Positions 1 to 8,062 of a stretch of DNA of 46,903 bases are shown here, piece after piece. Within the stretch, counting starts at the first letter, position 1; each line of letters opens with the position of its first letter. Source of the stretch: Acidobacteriota bacterium (lineage in GTDB: Bacteria; Acidobacteriota; UBA6911; RPQK01; JADFOI01); NCBI GenBank assembly GCA_022562935.1, contig JADFOI010000010.1, positions 1-46,903 of the forward strand, written 5' to 3'. A program made the position numbers and the translations under genes. The notes beneath the pieces were generated by a model. It ran no database searches and was not told the origin of the DNA. It was given only the letters and a program-made list of their open reading frames with translations.

Positions 1-142
1 GATCAGTGATGAACACCTCGACGCATGCCTGACAACAGAAGCTGTACTGTTCACCTTCATGGCTGTAAAAGGTCGTCTCATCCTTGCTGATCCCCAGCCT
101 TACCAGGGAACAGCCACAGGTATGGCAGATAAGTGTTTGCAT
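1..142 (-). CDS. Partial small Cys-rich TRASH/YHS-like metal-binding protein, truncated by window edge
   Basis: Minus-strand reading from ATG at 142..140: MQTLICHTCGCSLVRLGISKDETTFYSHEGEQYSFCCQACVEVFITD...; CxxC..C and CCxxC pattern; downstream of merA-like gene on same strand. Confidence 0.5.
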   Translation of the reverse strand, partial: MQTLICHTCGCSLVRLGISKDETTFYSHEGEQYSFCCQACVEVFITD

Positions 143-210
143 TTTCTAATCTCCTTCTATGGGTCTCCTAAATAGTTTCTGATGTCATTCCAGAACCTCT
201 CAAGTCTCCT

Positions 211-1596
211 CTAGACCATGTAACTTATGTCGGAGGCATAGGTCGGATATCCAAAGATCATCCCTTTGATGTCTTTGGACTGCAGACCTCCGGCCATGGC
301 CATCGTCAATAGATTGATGAGCTCCTCTGCGTTGGGACCCAGTATATGGGCTCCCAGGATCCGTCCGTTTCCTTCCTCAACCAGCACCTTATAGGCAGAG
401 TATTCCTCACCGATCCGGGCCGAGGAGTACCATGAGCCAGTCCTTTCAAAGTGGGTCTCAAAATTCAGTCCCTGCTCCTGGGCCTCCGATTCCTGAAGGC
501 CTACAGAGGCCAGGGGAGGAACGGTGAAGACCAGGCTGGGAATGGGGGGATAGGACGCCTGACGTTGGTTGCCGTTGAGTAGATTAGCCGCCACGATGCC
601 CCCCTCGTGGCCGCCCACCGGAGTCAGCGGCGGACCATCGGTTGCGGCACAATCTCCCGCCGAATATACGGCAGGGTTTGAAACGCTCTGCAAGAATTCG
701 TTCACTTTCACGCCTCGCTTGTCGTGCTCAATGCCGGCCTCTGTCAGGCCGAGATCATCGATGTCTGGAACTCGGCCGGCGCCATGCACCACCAGGTCAG
801 CCTCGAAGGACCGGTTGCCATCCGAGGTGGAGGTCTGGACGGTGAGTCGTTTTCCGGACCTCTCAACCTCACAAACTTTGGCTTCAAGTTGTACATCGAC
901 GCCGAGTTTGCGCGTCCTCTCAACCAACATGCCGACTAAGTCGGGGTCAAAGCCCTTTAGCGGTTGCGCACCACGGTGAAGCAAGGTGACTTGTGCTCCG
1001 GCCCGCGCGGAGATGTGAGCGAACTCAAAAGAAATGTAACCCCCTCCTACGAATACGATCCTGGAAGGCAGCTTTTCGAGTTCAAGAAATTCGGTGCTGG
1101 TGATGACGTGCTCCTGACCCGGGATCTTGAGCTCTGCGGGTTTCGCTCCTGTAGCAATGTGGACATACTTGCTCTCCAGGATGTCGCTGCCTACTTGAAT
1201 CGCTGTTGGACCTGTGAAGCGAGCCTGGCCGTGGAACATCTCGATGCCGGCCTGGGCAAACCATTTCTCATTACTTTTGGGAACGGGATCGGTAAAGGTG
1301 CGCTTGAAGCGCATCAGTTCTGGCCAATTGATCTTGATTCGGCCGGTCTGGATGCCCTTGCCCTGCAAACGGTTCACCCAATCCAGCGCCTCCGTGGCAC
1401 CGACAAGCACTTTCTTGGGGTCACATCCGCGCAGCGCACAGGTTCCGCCATAGGGGCGAGAGTCGATGATGGCTAGGCTCCAGCCTGAATCTCGGCAGCG
1501 GCTGGCTACCCCAGCCGCTGCCGATCCCGTACCGATCACGGTGAGATCAAAACTCTTTGGCATGAGGGTTTCCTCGGTTGTGTGAGTTTGAATCAA
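211..1596 (-). CDS. merA: Mercuric reductase-like FAD/NAD(P) pyridine nucleotide-disulfide oxidoreductase
   Basis: GTGSAAAGVA FAD motif, redox-active GGTCALRGCDPKK, NAD motif VGGGYISFEFA; in mer-type operon. No N-terminal HMA domain or C-terminal CC pair seen, so the substrate is inferred from context. Confidence 0.75.
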   Translation of the reverse strand: MIQTHTTEETLMPKSFDLTVIGTGSAAAGVASRCRDSGWSLAIIDSRPYGGTCALRGCDPKKVLVGATEALDWVNRLQGKGIQTGRIKINWPELMRFKRTFTDPVPKSNEKWFAQAGIEMFHGQARFTGPTAIQVGSDILESKYVHIATGAKPAELKIPGQEHVITSTEFLELEKLPSRIVFVGGGYISFEFAHISARAGAQVTLLHRGAQPLKGFDPDLVGMLVERTRKLGVDVQLEAKVCEVERSGKRLTVQTSTSDGNRSFEADLVVHGAGRVPDIDDLGLTEAGIEHDKRGVKVNEFLQSVSNPAVYSAGDCAATDGPPLTPVGGHEGGIVAANLLNGNQRQASYPPIPSLVFTVPPLASVGLQESEAQEQGLNFETHFERTGSWYSSARIGEEYSAYKVLVEEGNGRILGAHILGPNAEELINLLTMAMAGGLQSKDIKGMIFGYPTYASDISYMV

Positions 1597-1937
1597 ACCT
1601 GTCTTGCGGGTTTAACAGCAACTGTATTCCAGATTGTTGCAACTAAAAGCAGTGCAAGCAGGAAAGAGGAGAAGTAAGCACTTACAAAAAAAGAGGGAAT
1701 CAATAATACCGCTGAGAAAATACCGAGAAAAAAGGGTAGCTGTAGTCCATGCCGCTTCCACCCTGTATGCAGGCCCCAAAGCGTGATCAGCAAGAAAATA
1801 AGGACCAGGGGTAGGAGTATAAGATCGTTGATGATAAAGCTCAGGCCTATGGCGGTCAGTGGAGCAATAACGATGGAGACGCCAAGACAGCACAAGGAAG
1901 ACAACAGTGTTCCTAAGAAACCCAGTTTATCCCTCAT
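1593..1937 (-). CDS. Small membrane protein, MerC/MerF-like
   Basis: 114 aa, hydrophobic, N-terminal LLSSLCCLG vicinal Cys pair; overlaps flanking operon genes. Confidence 0.55.
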   Translation of the reverse strand: MRDKLGFLGTLLSSLCCLGVSIVIAPLTAIGLSFIINDLILLPLVLIFLLITLWGLHTGWKRHGLQLPFFLGIFSAVLLIPSFFVSAYFSSFLLALLLVATIWNTVAVKPARQV

Positions 1938-2407
1938 GGTTCTTGTGTTATCTGCGATTTCTCACGAGTTTCCTGAATAGCCCGTTTCACACCCCCGAGG
2001 CAGCATTTTCCTGTGGGATTTCGCACCTCGCAGGCGCAATTTCCGGCTTTAATTTCTGCGCTAATACGCTCAAAGATCGTTGTATCTCCACTTGCTTTCA
2101 ACTCGTCTTCTATGTCTTGGCGGCTGTAGAGAAAACAGTAACAGACCAGATCGTTTTGGCTTGGACTTCCCTTGAAACTGGGGATCACACGCACATCACG
2201 GGTACCCAGGAGGGTTCCGTCCTCGCCGAAGTACACGACATCGCAATCCGAATCCTCGCACAACCAGAAATATTGCCGTGGCGGGACACATCTCGCAGCT
2301 AAGGCCGCAACGGTTGACCACTCTACGGGTTTACTGCGAAAGTCGCTGACCGGACAGGATCGTGTAGCGGGTGGTCTATGCGAAGTAGAGCAGCACGATT
2401 CACTCAT
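1934..2407 (-). CDS. Cys-rich CopZ-like / (2Fe-2S)-binding protein, probable metal chaperone
   Basis: 157 aa with many Cys pairs (ESCCS, LCEDSDCDV, LVCYC, NCACEVRNPTGKCCLGGV); translationally coupled in mer-type operon. Confidence 0.6.
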   Translation of the reverse strand: MSESCCSTSHRPPATRSCPVSDFRSKPVEWSTVAALAARCVPPRQYFWLCEDSDCDVVYFGEDGTLLGTRDVRVIPSFKGSPSQNDLVCYCFLYSRQDIEDELKASGDTTIFERISAEIKAGNCACEVRNPTGKCCLGGVKRAIQETREKSQITQEP

Positions 2408-2751
2408 TGAGTTAGCCCTTCCTCACTTTGCAGTTCGGCCTTGAAGCCAACTTTATCAATCGCGGCCTTGATTTCCTCCAGACTTACTGTAGAGGGTTCA
2501 TACACTACGACGGCTTTGCCCTCTTTGTAGGAAGCCTCGACTTGGTGAATCCCGTCCAACTTTCTTACCGCTAGTTTCACGGCGGCAGCACATCCACTTC
2601 AGGTCATTCCAGTCACGTAAAATACGGCCTTTTCCTGATCCCCCACAGCCTCAAGTGTCATTTCCGAGGGTGCAGTCCACAAGTCCGAAGCGGCCCAAAT
2701 ACCCAGGGCAAGAGCGCCCAGTCCAACAGCCGTAAAAATTACTCTAAACAT
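2404..2751 (-). CDS. merP: MerP-like heavy-metal-associated protein with in-frame TGA at the first Cys of GMTCxxC; candidate selenoprotein
   Basis: ATG at 2751..2749, TGA at 2601..2599, then open to TGA at 2406..2404: MFRVIFTAVGLGALALGIWAASDLWTAPSEMTLEAVGDQEKAVFYVTGMT[U]SGCAAAVKLAVRKLDGIHQVEASYKEGKAVVVYEPSTVSLEEIKAAIDKVGFKAELQSEEGLTQ; HMA fold motif; stop overlaps next ATG. Confidence 0.75.
2566..2598 (-). promoter_or_regulatory. Candidate bacterial SECIS element downstream of merP-like UGA
   Basis: RNA after UGA: AGUGGAUGUGC-UGCCGC-CGUGAAACUA-GCGGUA; 6-bp stem including one G-U pair, 10-nt apical loop starting 18 nt after UGA with G at second loop position. Confidence 0.5.
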
Positions 2752-2776
2752 TGGGAATCTCCATTCACTTCCTTTG

Positions 2777-3124
2777 TTAGATGATCCACCCCATGTAATA
2801 GGGAAAGGCCGCTACCACGACAGCCAGGATTGCCGCAATCCATACAATCATACGGTGTCGGGGCTGACCTTCGGGTACTGCACAGCTTTGTCCTGGCTCA
2901 CAGTCCTGCCTGTTTGGTTTATAAACTTGATAAAACGCGACTCCTAAGAGAAGCAGTGTCAATCCAAGGAAGAAGGGACGGATCGGCTCCAATTGTGCCC
3001 CTAGTGCAGCGGAACCCACTCCCAGTAGGACCACGGCAACTGGCACGATACAACACAACGAGGCGCCAACCGCAGCCACAACGGTGCCAACGCCAAGCCA
3101 AACCTTATTATTGATTGTTTCCAT
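2777..3124 (-). CDS. merT: Mercuric transport protein MerT-like
   Basis: 115 aa, first TM with GASLCCIVPVAVVLLGVGSA vicinal Cys pair; three hydrophobic segments; adjacent to merP-like gene. Confidence 0.8.
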   Translation of the reverse strand: METINNKVWLGVGTVVAAVGASLCCIVPVAVVLLGVGSAALGAQLEPIRPFFLGLTLLLLGVAFYQVYKPNRQDCEPGQSCAVPEGQPRHRMIVWIAAILAVVVAAFPYYMGWII

Positions 3125-3227
3125 GGACGTACCCCTTGAAAAGGTCTTTCGTTACAGTGGAAAAAACGGTACAAACCAAAGGGCCTGAGGCCTCACAGCT
3201 CTTTTTTCTCCGAATTGAAGTAAGAGT

Positions 3228-3545
3228 TTAAGATTGCTTCAGGAGCGTCGACAAAACCTTCGTGATCTTCTCCAACCGGTCATCTGCATCTCCGGTCATA
3301 CAAGTGTTCACACAGGCCTTTAACTCGTGGTCCAGGAGGACCGCTGAAAACTTGTTGATGGCAGCCTTCACAGCGGCAACCTGCAGAAGAATTTCATCGG
3401 CACAGCGATGCTGGTCCACCATACCTCGAATAAACCGTATGTGCCCCTCTAGCCTAGCTAGTCGGTTCATCAGAGCTCTCTTTGCGTCATCATCGAGATA
3501 GTCATCAACTGCCTCTGCTACCTTCTCTTTGGGTCTTCCAGCCAC
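3228..3545 (-). CDS. CsoR/FrmR (DUF156) family metal-sensing transcriptional regulator
   Basis: RLARLEGHIRFIRGMVDQHRCADEILLQVAAVKAAINKFSAVLLDHELKACV typical of the family. Confidence 0.9.
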   Translation of the reverse strand: MAGRPKEKVAEAVDDYLDDDAKRALMNRLARLEGHIRFIRGMVDQHRCADEILLQVAAVKAAINKFSAVLLDHELKACVNTCMTGDADDRLEKITKVLSTLLKQS

Positions 3546-3579
3546 TTGGTACCTCCTTCACTAGACACCGAGATATTAT

Positions 3580-3596
3580 ATCCCCCCAGGGGGGAT
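3580..3596. promoter_or_regulatory. Probable CsoR-family operator palindrome
   Basis: ATCCCCCC-A-GGGGGGAT, perfect 8-bp arms with 1-nt centre, about 35 bp upstream of the csoR-like start; G/C-tract operators are typical of CsoR-family regulators. Confidence 0.7.
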
Positions 3597-3903
3597 CTTT
3601 CAACGGATCGGCATCGGGGTGTCCGGCTGTGTCACCAGGTGATCTTGGCCTCTCCCATTGCGACCTTTGAATGCACAGTGAACGGCGCCCAAGGTGATCC
3701 CGTTGGGGTGGCAGATCCACCACGGTATGGCAAACGCAGGAAGACGCACAGTGGAAAGTTGTCTCGGACCCTTCCATTTAAACAGTCCGGCTCCCATGGG
3801 CGAGGGCTAATTCAAGAGTGAAGGGTGAGTCTTGTCGATGGTGAATGCTATAAAATGAGGTCAGTCAGAGTCAGAGATCGAACTCACAGATCACCATCTG
3901 CGC

Positions 3904-4605
3904 TTACTGGGAGAGGTTTTCGGGTGATTTCTCTCGCAGCAGGTCAACCAGTGACTTACCCGCCGAAGGAACAGAGACTTTTTGCTCCAGCACAATCTCC
4001 CGAGCGGAAATTTTCCGGCCGTAGAGATCTTCGTTGGCCCCATTGTCCTGGCGGAGAGTCGAGCCTTTCAGGGAAACCCCGGCAAAGAGCCCTTTGGAAC
4101 GTGAGTAGCTCAGAAATTCAGCCCCCATATAGGCATCGGTGGCTGCTTCGCTGGCACGGCCTTTGGGACCGGCTGCGACTATGGCGTCCGCACCGAGCTT
4201 GACCTTGCTGCTGAGCAGGGAATCGGCACCCTTCTCATTCATGACCAGCAGCACGAAATCTGTGGCTGAACCTCCCAGTTGAAAGCCGATGCTGGCCCCC
4301 TCGAGACGGTACATCGCAGGTGGGCCCCAGGGTCCCTTGAAGTCCTCTCCCGAACGACACACCATCGCCCCTTTGCCATAGCTGCCCCCGAAACCCAGGG
4401 CGAATTTTTTGACCGAGGGGAAGACGACGAGACATTCCGCCTTATCCAATAGGTTCTGAGGGAGACCATCGGGAATGTTCAAGATCTCCTTCACCACATT
4501 GGTGCAGTTGTCGAGGCGCTCCTCTTGGTCTTTGATGTCGGCAGAGACAGGCGATATTGCCAGTACCGTACTTAGAGCAAAGAGTGAAAGATGTAAGAAT
4601 TTCAT
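3904..4605 (-). CDS. Lipid-binding SYLF (Ysc84) domain protein with signal peptide
   Basis: LGFGGSYGKGAMVCR...GASIGFQLGGSATDFVLLVM...GADAIVAAGPKGR...YSRSKGLFAGVSLKGS. Confidence 0.9.
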   Translation of the reverse strand: MKFLHLSLFALSTVLAISPVSADIKDQEERLDNCTNVVKEILNIPDGLPQNLLDKAECLVVFPSVKKFALGFGGSYGKGAMVCRSGEDFKGPWGPPAMYRLEGASIGFQLGGSATDFVLLVMNEKGADSLLSSKVKLGADAIVAAGPKGRASEAATDAYMGAEFLSYSRSKGLFAGVSLKGSTLRQDNGANEDLYGRKISAREIVLEQKVSVPSAGKSLVDLLREKSPENLSQ

Positions 4606-4768
4606 AGCAGCCTAAGAGTCTTTTATGGCAGCAGGTTTGTCAACCCCTTAAGAAGTGGTGAAGGGTGATTTGTGACGGGTGAATGACATTCACGAATCAC
4701 GGGTCACAATTGAGATCATATCGGATAGAATGGAGAGTGCTCCGTTTCAAGAGCCAGGAGGTCGTACT

Positions 4769-5404
4769 ATGAGCTCAACCAAGCCAAGCATCACCCTTTC
4801 TCCCAACGGGCCCTACATGGTGAAGGATTTGCAGACCCTTCAAAACTCCAAGGGCGAACAGCTCGAGATTCAACCAACTTTTGCCCTTTGCCGTTGCGGG
4901 GGCTCGAAGAAGAAGCCCTTCTGTGATGGAACTCATGCCAAGATTGGCTTCTCCGACAAAAAGGAGGAAGGACGGACTGAGGACAGGAGGCACGATTACA
5001 CGGGTAAGGCCATCACCATACACGACAACCGCGGAATCTGCTCCCACGCCGGCCTGTGCAGCGACGGCCTGTCCGCGGTCTTTCAGCTGGAGCACGAGCC
5101 CTGGATTGACCCGGATGCAGCCCAGGCCGAAGAGATTATCGCCATCGTCAAGAGCTGTCCTTCGGGGGCGCTCAGCTATTCCGTCGACGGTGAAGAGCAA
5201 CGAGACCAGGCTCGCGAGCCTGTAGTTAGAGTATCCAAAAACGGTCCTTACCTGGTAACCGGTGGCCTTGAGTTGGTTGATGTGGGTAGGGGTGAAGGGG
5301 CCTCCACGGCACACTTTACGCTGTGTCGCTGCGGAGCCTCAAAAAACAAACCATTTTGCGATGGAAGTCACTGGTCCATCCGGTTCGAGGATGAGAAAAA
5401 CTAG
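4769..5404 (+). CDS. CDGSH - Fer4_19 - CDGSH iron-sulfur protein
   Basis: Two CDGSH motifs (CRCGGSKKKPFCDGTH; CRCGASKNKPFCDGSH) flanking a domain with ICSHAGLCSDGL...SCPSGALSY; the 4679 GTG start sits in a palindrome, so ATG at 4769 is preferred. Confidence 0.88.
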   Translation: MSSTKPSITLSPNGPYMVKDLQTLQNSKGEQLEIQPTFALCRCGGSKKKPFCDGTHAKIGFSDKKEEGRTEDRRHDYTGKAITIHDNRGICSHAGLCSDGLSAVFQLEHEPWIDPDAAQAEEIIAIVKSCPSGALSYSVDGEEQRDQAREPVVRVSKNGPYLVTGGLELVDVGRGEGASTAHFTLCRCGASKNKPFCDGSHWSIRFEDEKN

Positions 5405-5406
5405 GG

Positions 5407-6516
5407 TTAAGGACTGCCGGCAATCTCGGATTCGGGGTAGCCGCTTACCCATTCGTACCATTCGGTGAAGTAGCCATCAGCAACGGCAAGATCGCGTTTT
5501 CCGCCTGTTTCATTCACGGCTTTGCCGAATTCATCCCAAAGACCACCTGAATCATCCCCGAGTCGGAAGGGATTATTGCCAACCTGCTGATAGGTTCTTT
5601 CTTCCTGATCTTGGTTTAAACGAAGGGCCACCACCCCAAACTCGCCAATTTTTTTGAGCAGGTAAGATTCGTCGGCGAATCGGTATCTGAACAGTTGATC
5701 TTGTTTCTCGAGAAGATCCAGGGGGAAGGCGATCGATTTGTCCCCCTTCAGGTTGGTCACACCAAAAACCAAAGCGTTGCGCGCCAAACGAAGGTCATCC
5801 ATGTTGGCGACGTCAGCGAAACCCTGGGGGATGTATTCCGCTCCGATGAGGTTGTTTTCTCCTCGCCCATGTTCCCGCTCCTTGAATTTGGTGCTGGCGA
5901 ACACGACGTCGGTTTCCGGGAAGCGCTTCACCCAGTCTCCCCAGGGTTCGATAATCAGAGGAATTCGATCCATGCGAGCCGGATGCAGCTTTCCTTCAAG
6001 GGTCCGCCCTGTAAAAGGCGACCAGACGGTTTGGGTTGGATAGTCGTAAACGGTGAATGTTCCTCGTGCGATCCCATGAATCTGAAAACTGAGTGATTTA
6101 TCCTCAAACCCATCCACTACGGGACGAAAGGATGAGGCTCCACTGCAGATCTCGCAAAAAGCGAGCATGACGGGAGCACCATCGAGGGTGTCATTGACCA
6201 CGTGGTAGGCCACCAGAATCCATAGGGGATATGCTCTTGCCTTGCCGTTAACGGCCACACCTGCAATGAGATCCCCCGGCTTCATATGAGAAGCCATCGA
6301 CACAGGCACCACTCCAGGGTTATTCAGGGGAAGGTAAATATATCTTCTTCGGCCGTCCAGGGCCAGGGAACCACCCCGTGGTGGAAATTGAACTTCCAGA
6401 CTCTCTACCGAGAGCCTAGCGTCTGCACCTGACGCCGAAAACGGCGAATAGATCCCGACCGAAACTCCCAAGGCAAAAAGCACCAACAAAACGAAAGATT
6501 TTCCGAGAAACGACAT
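5407..6516 (-). CDS. DUF3179 domain-containing exported protein
   Basis: KARAYPLWILVAYHVVNDTLDGAPVMLAFCEICSGASSFRPVVDG; N-terminal signal. Confidence 0.85.
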   Translation of the reverse strand: MSFLGKSFVLLVLFALGVSVGIYSPFSASGADARLSVESLEVQFPPRGGSLALDGRRRYIYLPLNNPGVVPVSMASHMKPGDLIAGVAVNGKARAYPLWILVAYHVVNDTLDGAPVMLAFCEICSGASSFRPVVDGFEDKSLSFQIHGIARGTFTVYDYPTQTVWSPFTGRTLEGKLHPARMDRIPLIIEPWGDWVKRFPETDVVFASTKFKEREHGRGENNLIGAEYIPQGFADVANMDDLRLARNALVFGVTNLKGDKSIAFPLDLLEKQDQLFRYRFADESYLLKKIGEFGVVALRLNQDQEERTYQQVGNNPFRLGDDSGGLWDEFGKAVNETGGKRDLAVADGYFTEWYEWVSGYPESEIAGSP

Positions 6517-6773
6517 GTGAACCCCTCCATCCGGTAAGGGTTAGAATAGTGGAGTTCTCCTGAAATGACAATTCTGACTTTCTCAAGAGTGCAGAAAAAG
6601 AATAGGGGGCAGGGAAGGCTCGAAACCGTGAAAAAACTGACCCATCGTGAGCGAAAATTCACTTGGTATAGTAGGTAAAGTATAAGTTCATATAATATTG
6701 TTTAAATATCTTTAAAATAGGAGTATTGTTAAGATCATAGGAGATGCATAAAGGTCTGCTTGCCTCCTGAGCC

Positions 6774-7466
6774 CTAGGTCTTGGTTTCCCCCTCATACTC
6801 CTTGAGCTGATCGATTAATTTGAAGATAAAGTCCCGATCCCGTTGATCCAGGTCAAAGAGATCGATAGAAAGTTCAAGCCTCAGAGTCCCACCACTTTTT
6901 AGATGGACCTCCCTGGATTCGTCTCCCTGATTGGAAGCGGGCGACGGGGAAGGGGCGGCTTCCGGGGTCTTGTGATGGGCACCTCCCTTCTTTCGGGATG
7001 CCGACCTCCTTCTTCCGTGGGGCTTGATGTAGGGAGATACTGGGATTCCACCATCTTTGGCGGCGGCTAGAAAGAAGGCGATGCACCTGCGCACCGTCTC
7101 ACCTGAAGCCCCGGTCTGCTCAAAGATTTCCTGGGCCTGGTTGGAGGTAGCTGTCTCCAGGCCAAAACTCCGAGTAAAGGCAAAATCGTAGGAGCTTTGA
7201 ATCATCTCTCGCACCACTTGTTTTCTCTCAGCGCCTTCACTCTCCACCAACCTGGACAGCCTTTCGGTGGGATGGCCAGTGGCCTTCACCAGACCCAGGT
7301 AGTGAAGGGCCAGGAGGAGCTGAGACTGCACGGTTCCCGATTTGTGAGACATGACGCTCCGGTCAATCCTGGAGGGGACACCACGGCTGCGCAAATCGGT
7401 CAGGAAGTTACTGAACGTCCGATAGGAGATATAAGGAGGTATCTGCTCAGATTGTTTCCTGCCCAT
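6774..7466 (-). CDS. DUF5343-like protein
   Basis: PYISYRTFSNFLTDLRSRGVPSRIDRSVMSHKSGTVQSQLLLALHYLGL resembles DUF5343 N-terminus. Confidence 0.6.
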   Translation of the reverse strand: MGRKQSEQIPPYISYRTFSNFLTDLRSRGVPSRIDRSVMSHKSGTVQSQLLLALHYLGLVKATGHPTERLSRLVESEGAERKQVVREMIQSSYDFAFTRSFGLETATSNQAQEIFEQTGASGETVRRCIAFFLAAAKDGGIPVSPYIKPHGRRRSASRKKGGAHHKTPEAAPSPSPASNQGDESREVHLKSGGTLRLELSIDLFDLDQRDRDFIFKLIDQLKEYEGETKT

Positions 7467-7584
7467 CCCTGGGTACCGTTGTCCTTAACTAGATGATCCG
7501 AAGCTTGCCGTGCACCCCTTTAGAGTAACCATGTATATCAGTTTTATCAAGGATAAATATCACTTTTTACCGATTTTATATCAA

Positions 7585-7623
7585 TGTCCGACATTTTTTG
7601 CTTTTACCTTGTGCTGTCGGACA
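7585..7623. repeat. Inverted repeat TGTCCGACA-N21-TGTCGGACA
   Basis: Perfect 9-bp arms at 7585-7593 and 7615-7623 in AT-rich intergenic DNA upstream of a small ORF. Confidence 0.6.
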
Positions 7624-7654
7624 CGATAGAGGGCGTAGAAGGAGGATTTTGAAG

Positions 7655-7885
7655 ATGAAACAACTTAGAAGTCAGGAAACACAGAGTGCCCCTTGGTGGA
7701 GCAGGCCCTTTCAGGTGAGAGCGACTCCCATTCCGAGTCCCACCTACCTGAGTCCTCAACAGATCGCACCGGTGTCGGCGCCAAGCCCAGAGGCCTTAAT
7801 GGACCGGGACAGCTGGCAGGTGGACGAGCACTGGGTGGCCGTCACCTCTTATCTTGCTGAGATGGACTTTCCCAACGAGGGCTAG
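7655..7885 (+). CDS. Hypothetical 76-aa protein
   Basis: ATG preceded by GGAGG; MKQLRSQETQSAPWWSRPFQVRATPIPSPTYLSPQQIAPVSAPSPEALMDRDSWQVDEHWVAVTSYLAEMDFPNEG. Confidence 0.5.
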   Translation: MKQLRSQETQSAPWWSRPFQVRATPIPSPTYLSPQQIAPVSAPSPEALMDRDSWQVDEHWVAVTSYLAEMDFPNEG

Positions 7886-7899
7886 TTTAGGAGATCAGC

Positions 7900-7985
7900 C
7901 GGTGGCTGCCCCGAACCGCATGAGTGATACACTTTAACCGTGTGACTTCGGTTCTTGCCATCCGAACGGTTCGGGCAAGCCACCG
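7900..7985. repeat. Long imperfect intergenic inverted repeat
   Basis: CGGTGGCTGCCCCGAACC (7900-7917) pairs with GGTTCGGGCAAGCCACCG (7968-7985), differing by a small indel. Confidence 0.6.
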
Positions 7986-8062
7986 GGATCGCCCCTACGG
8001 GGGCCTCCCGCGAGCGCCTGTTCACTCTTTTAAATTGAAATTCCCTCTCCTGTGCGGTTAAC

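Noticed and set aside
2404-2751. merP-like gene as a simple nonsense pseudogene
   Set aside because: Only one stop, exactly at a functional Cys, with intact coding on both sides, a SECIS-like hairpin and a second analogous gene in the window; not excluded, but less likely.
3546-3821. Overlapping ORFs on both strands between csoR-like and SYLF genes
   Set aside because: No family signature in any frame; left as unexplained intergenic DNA.
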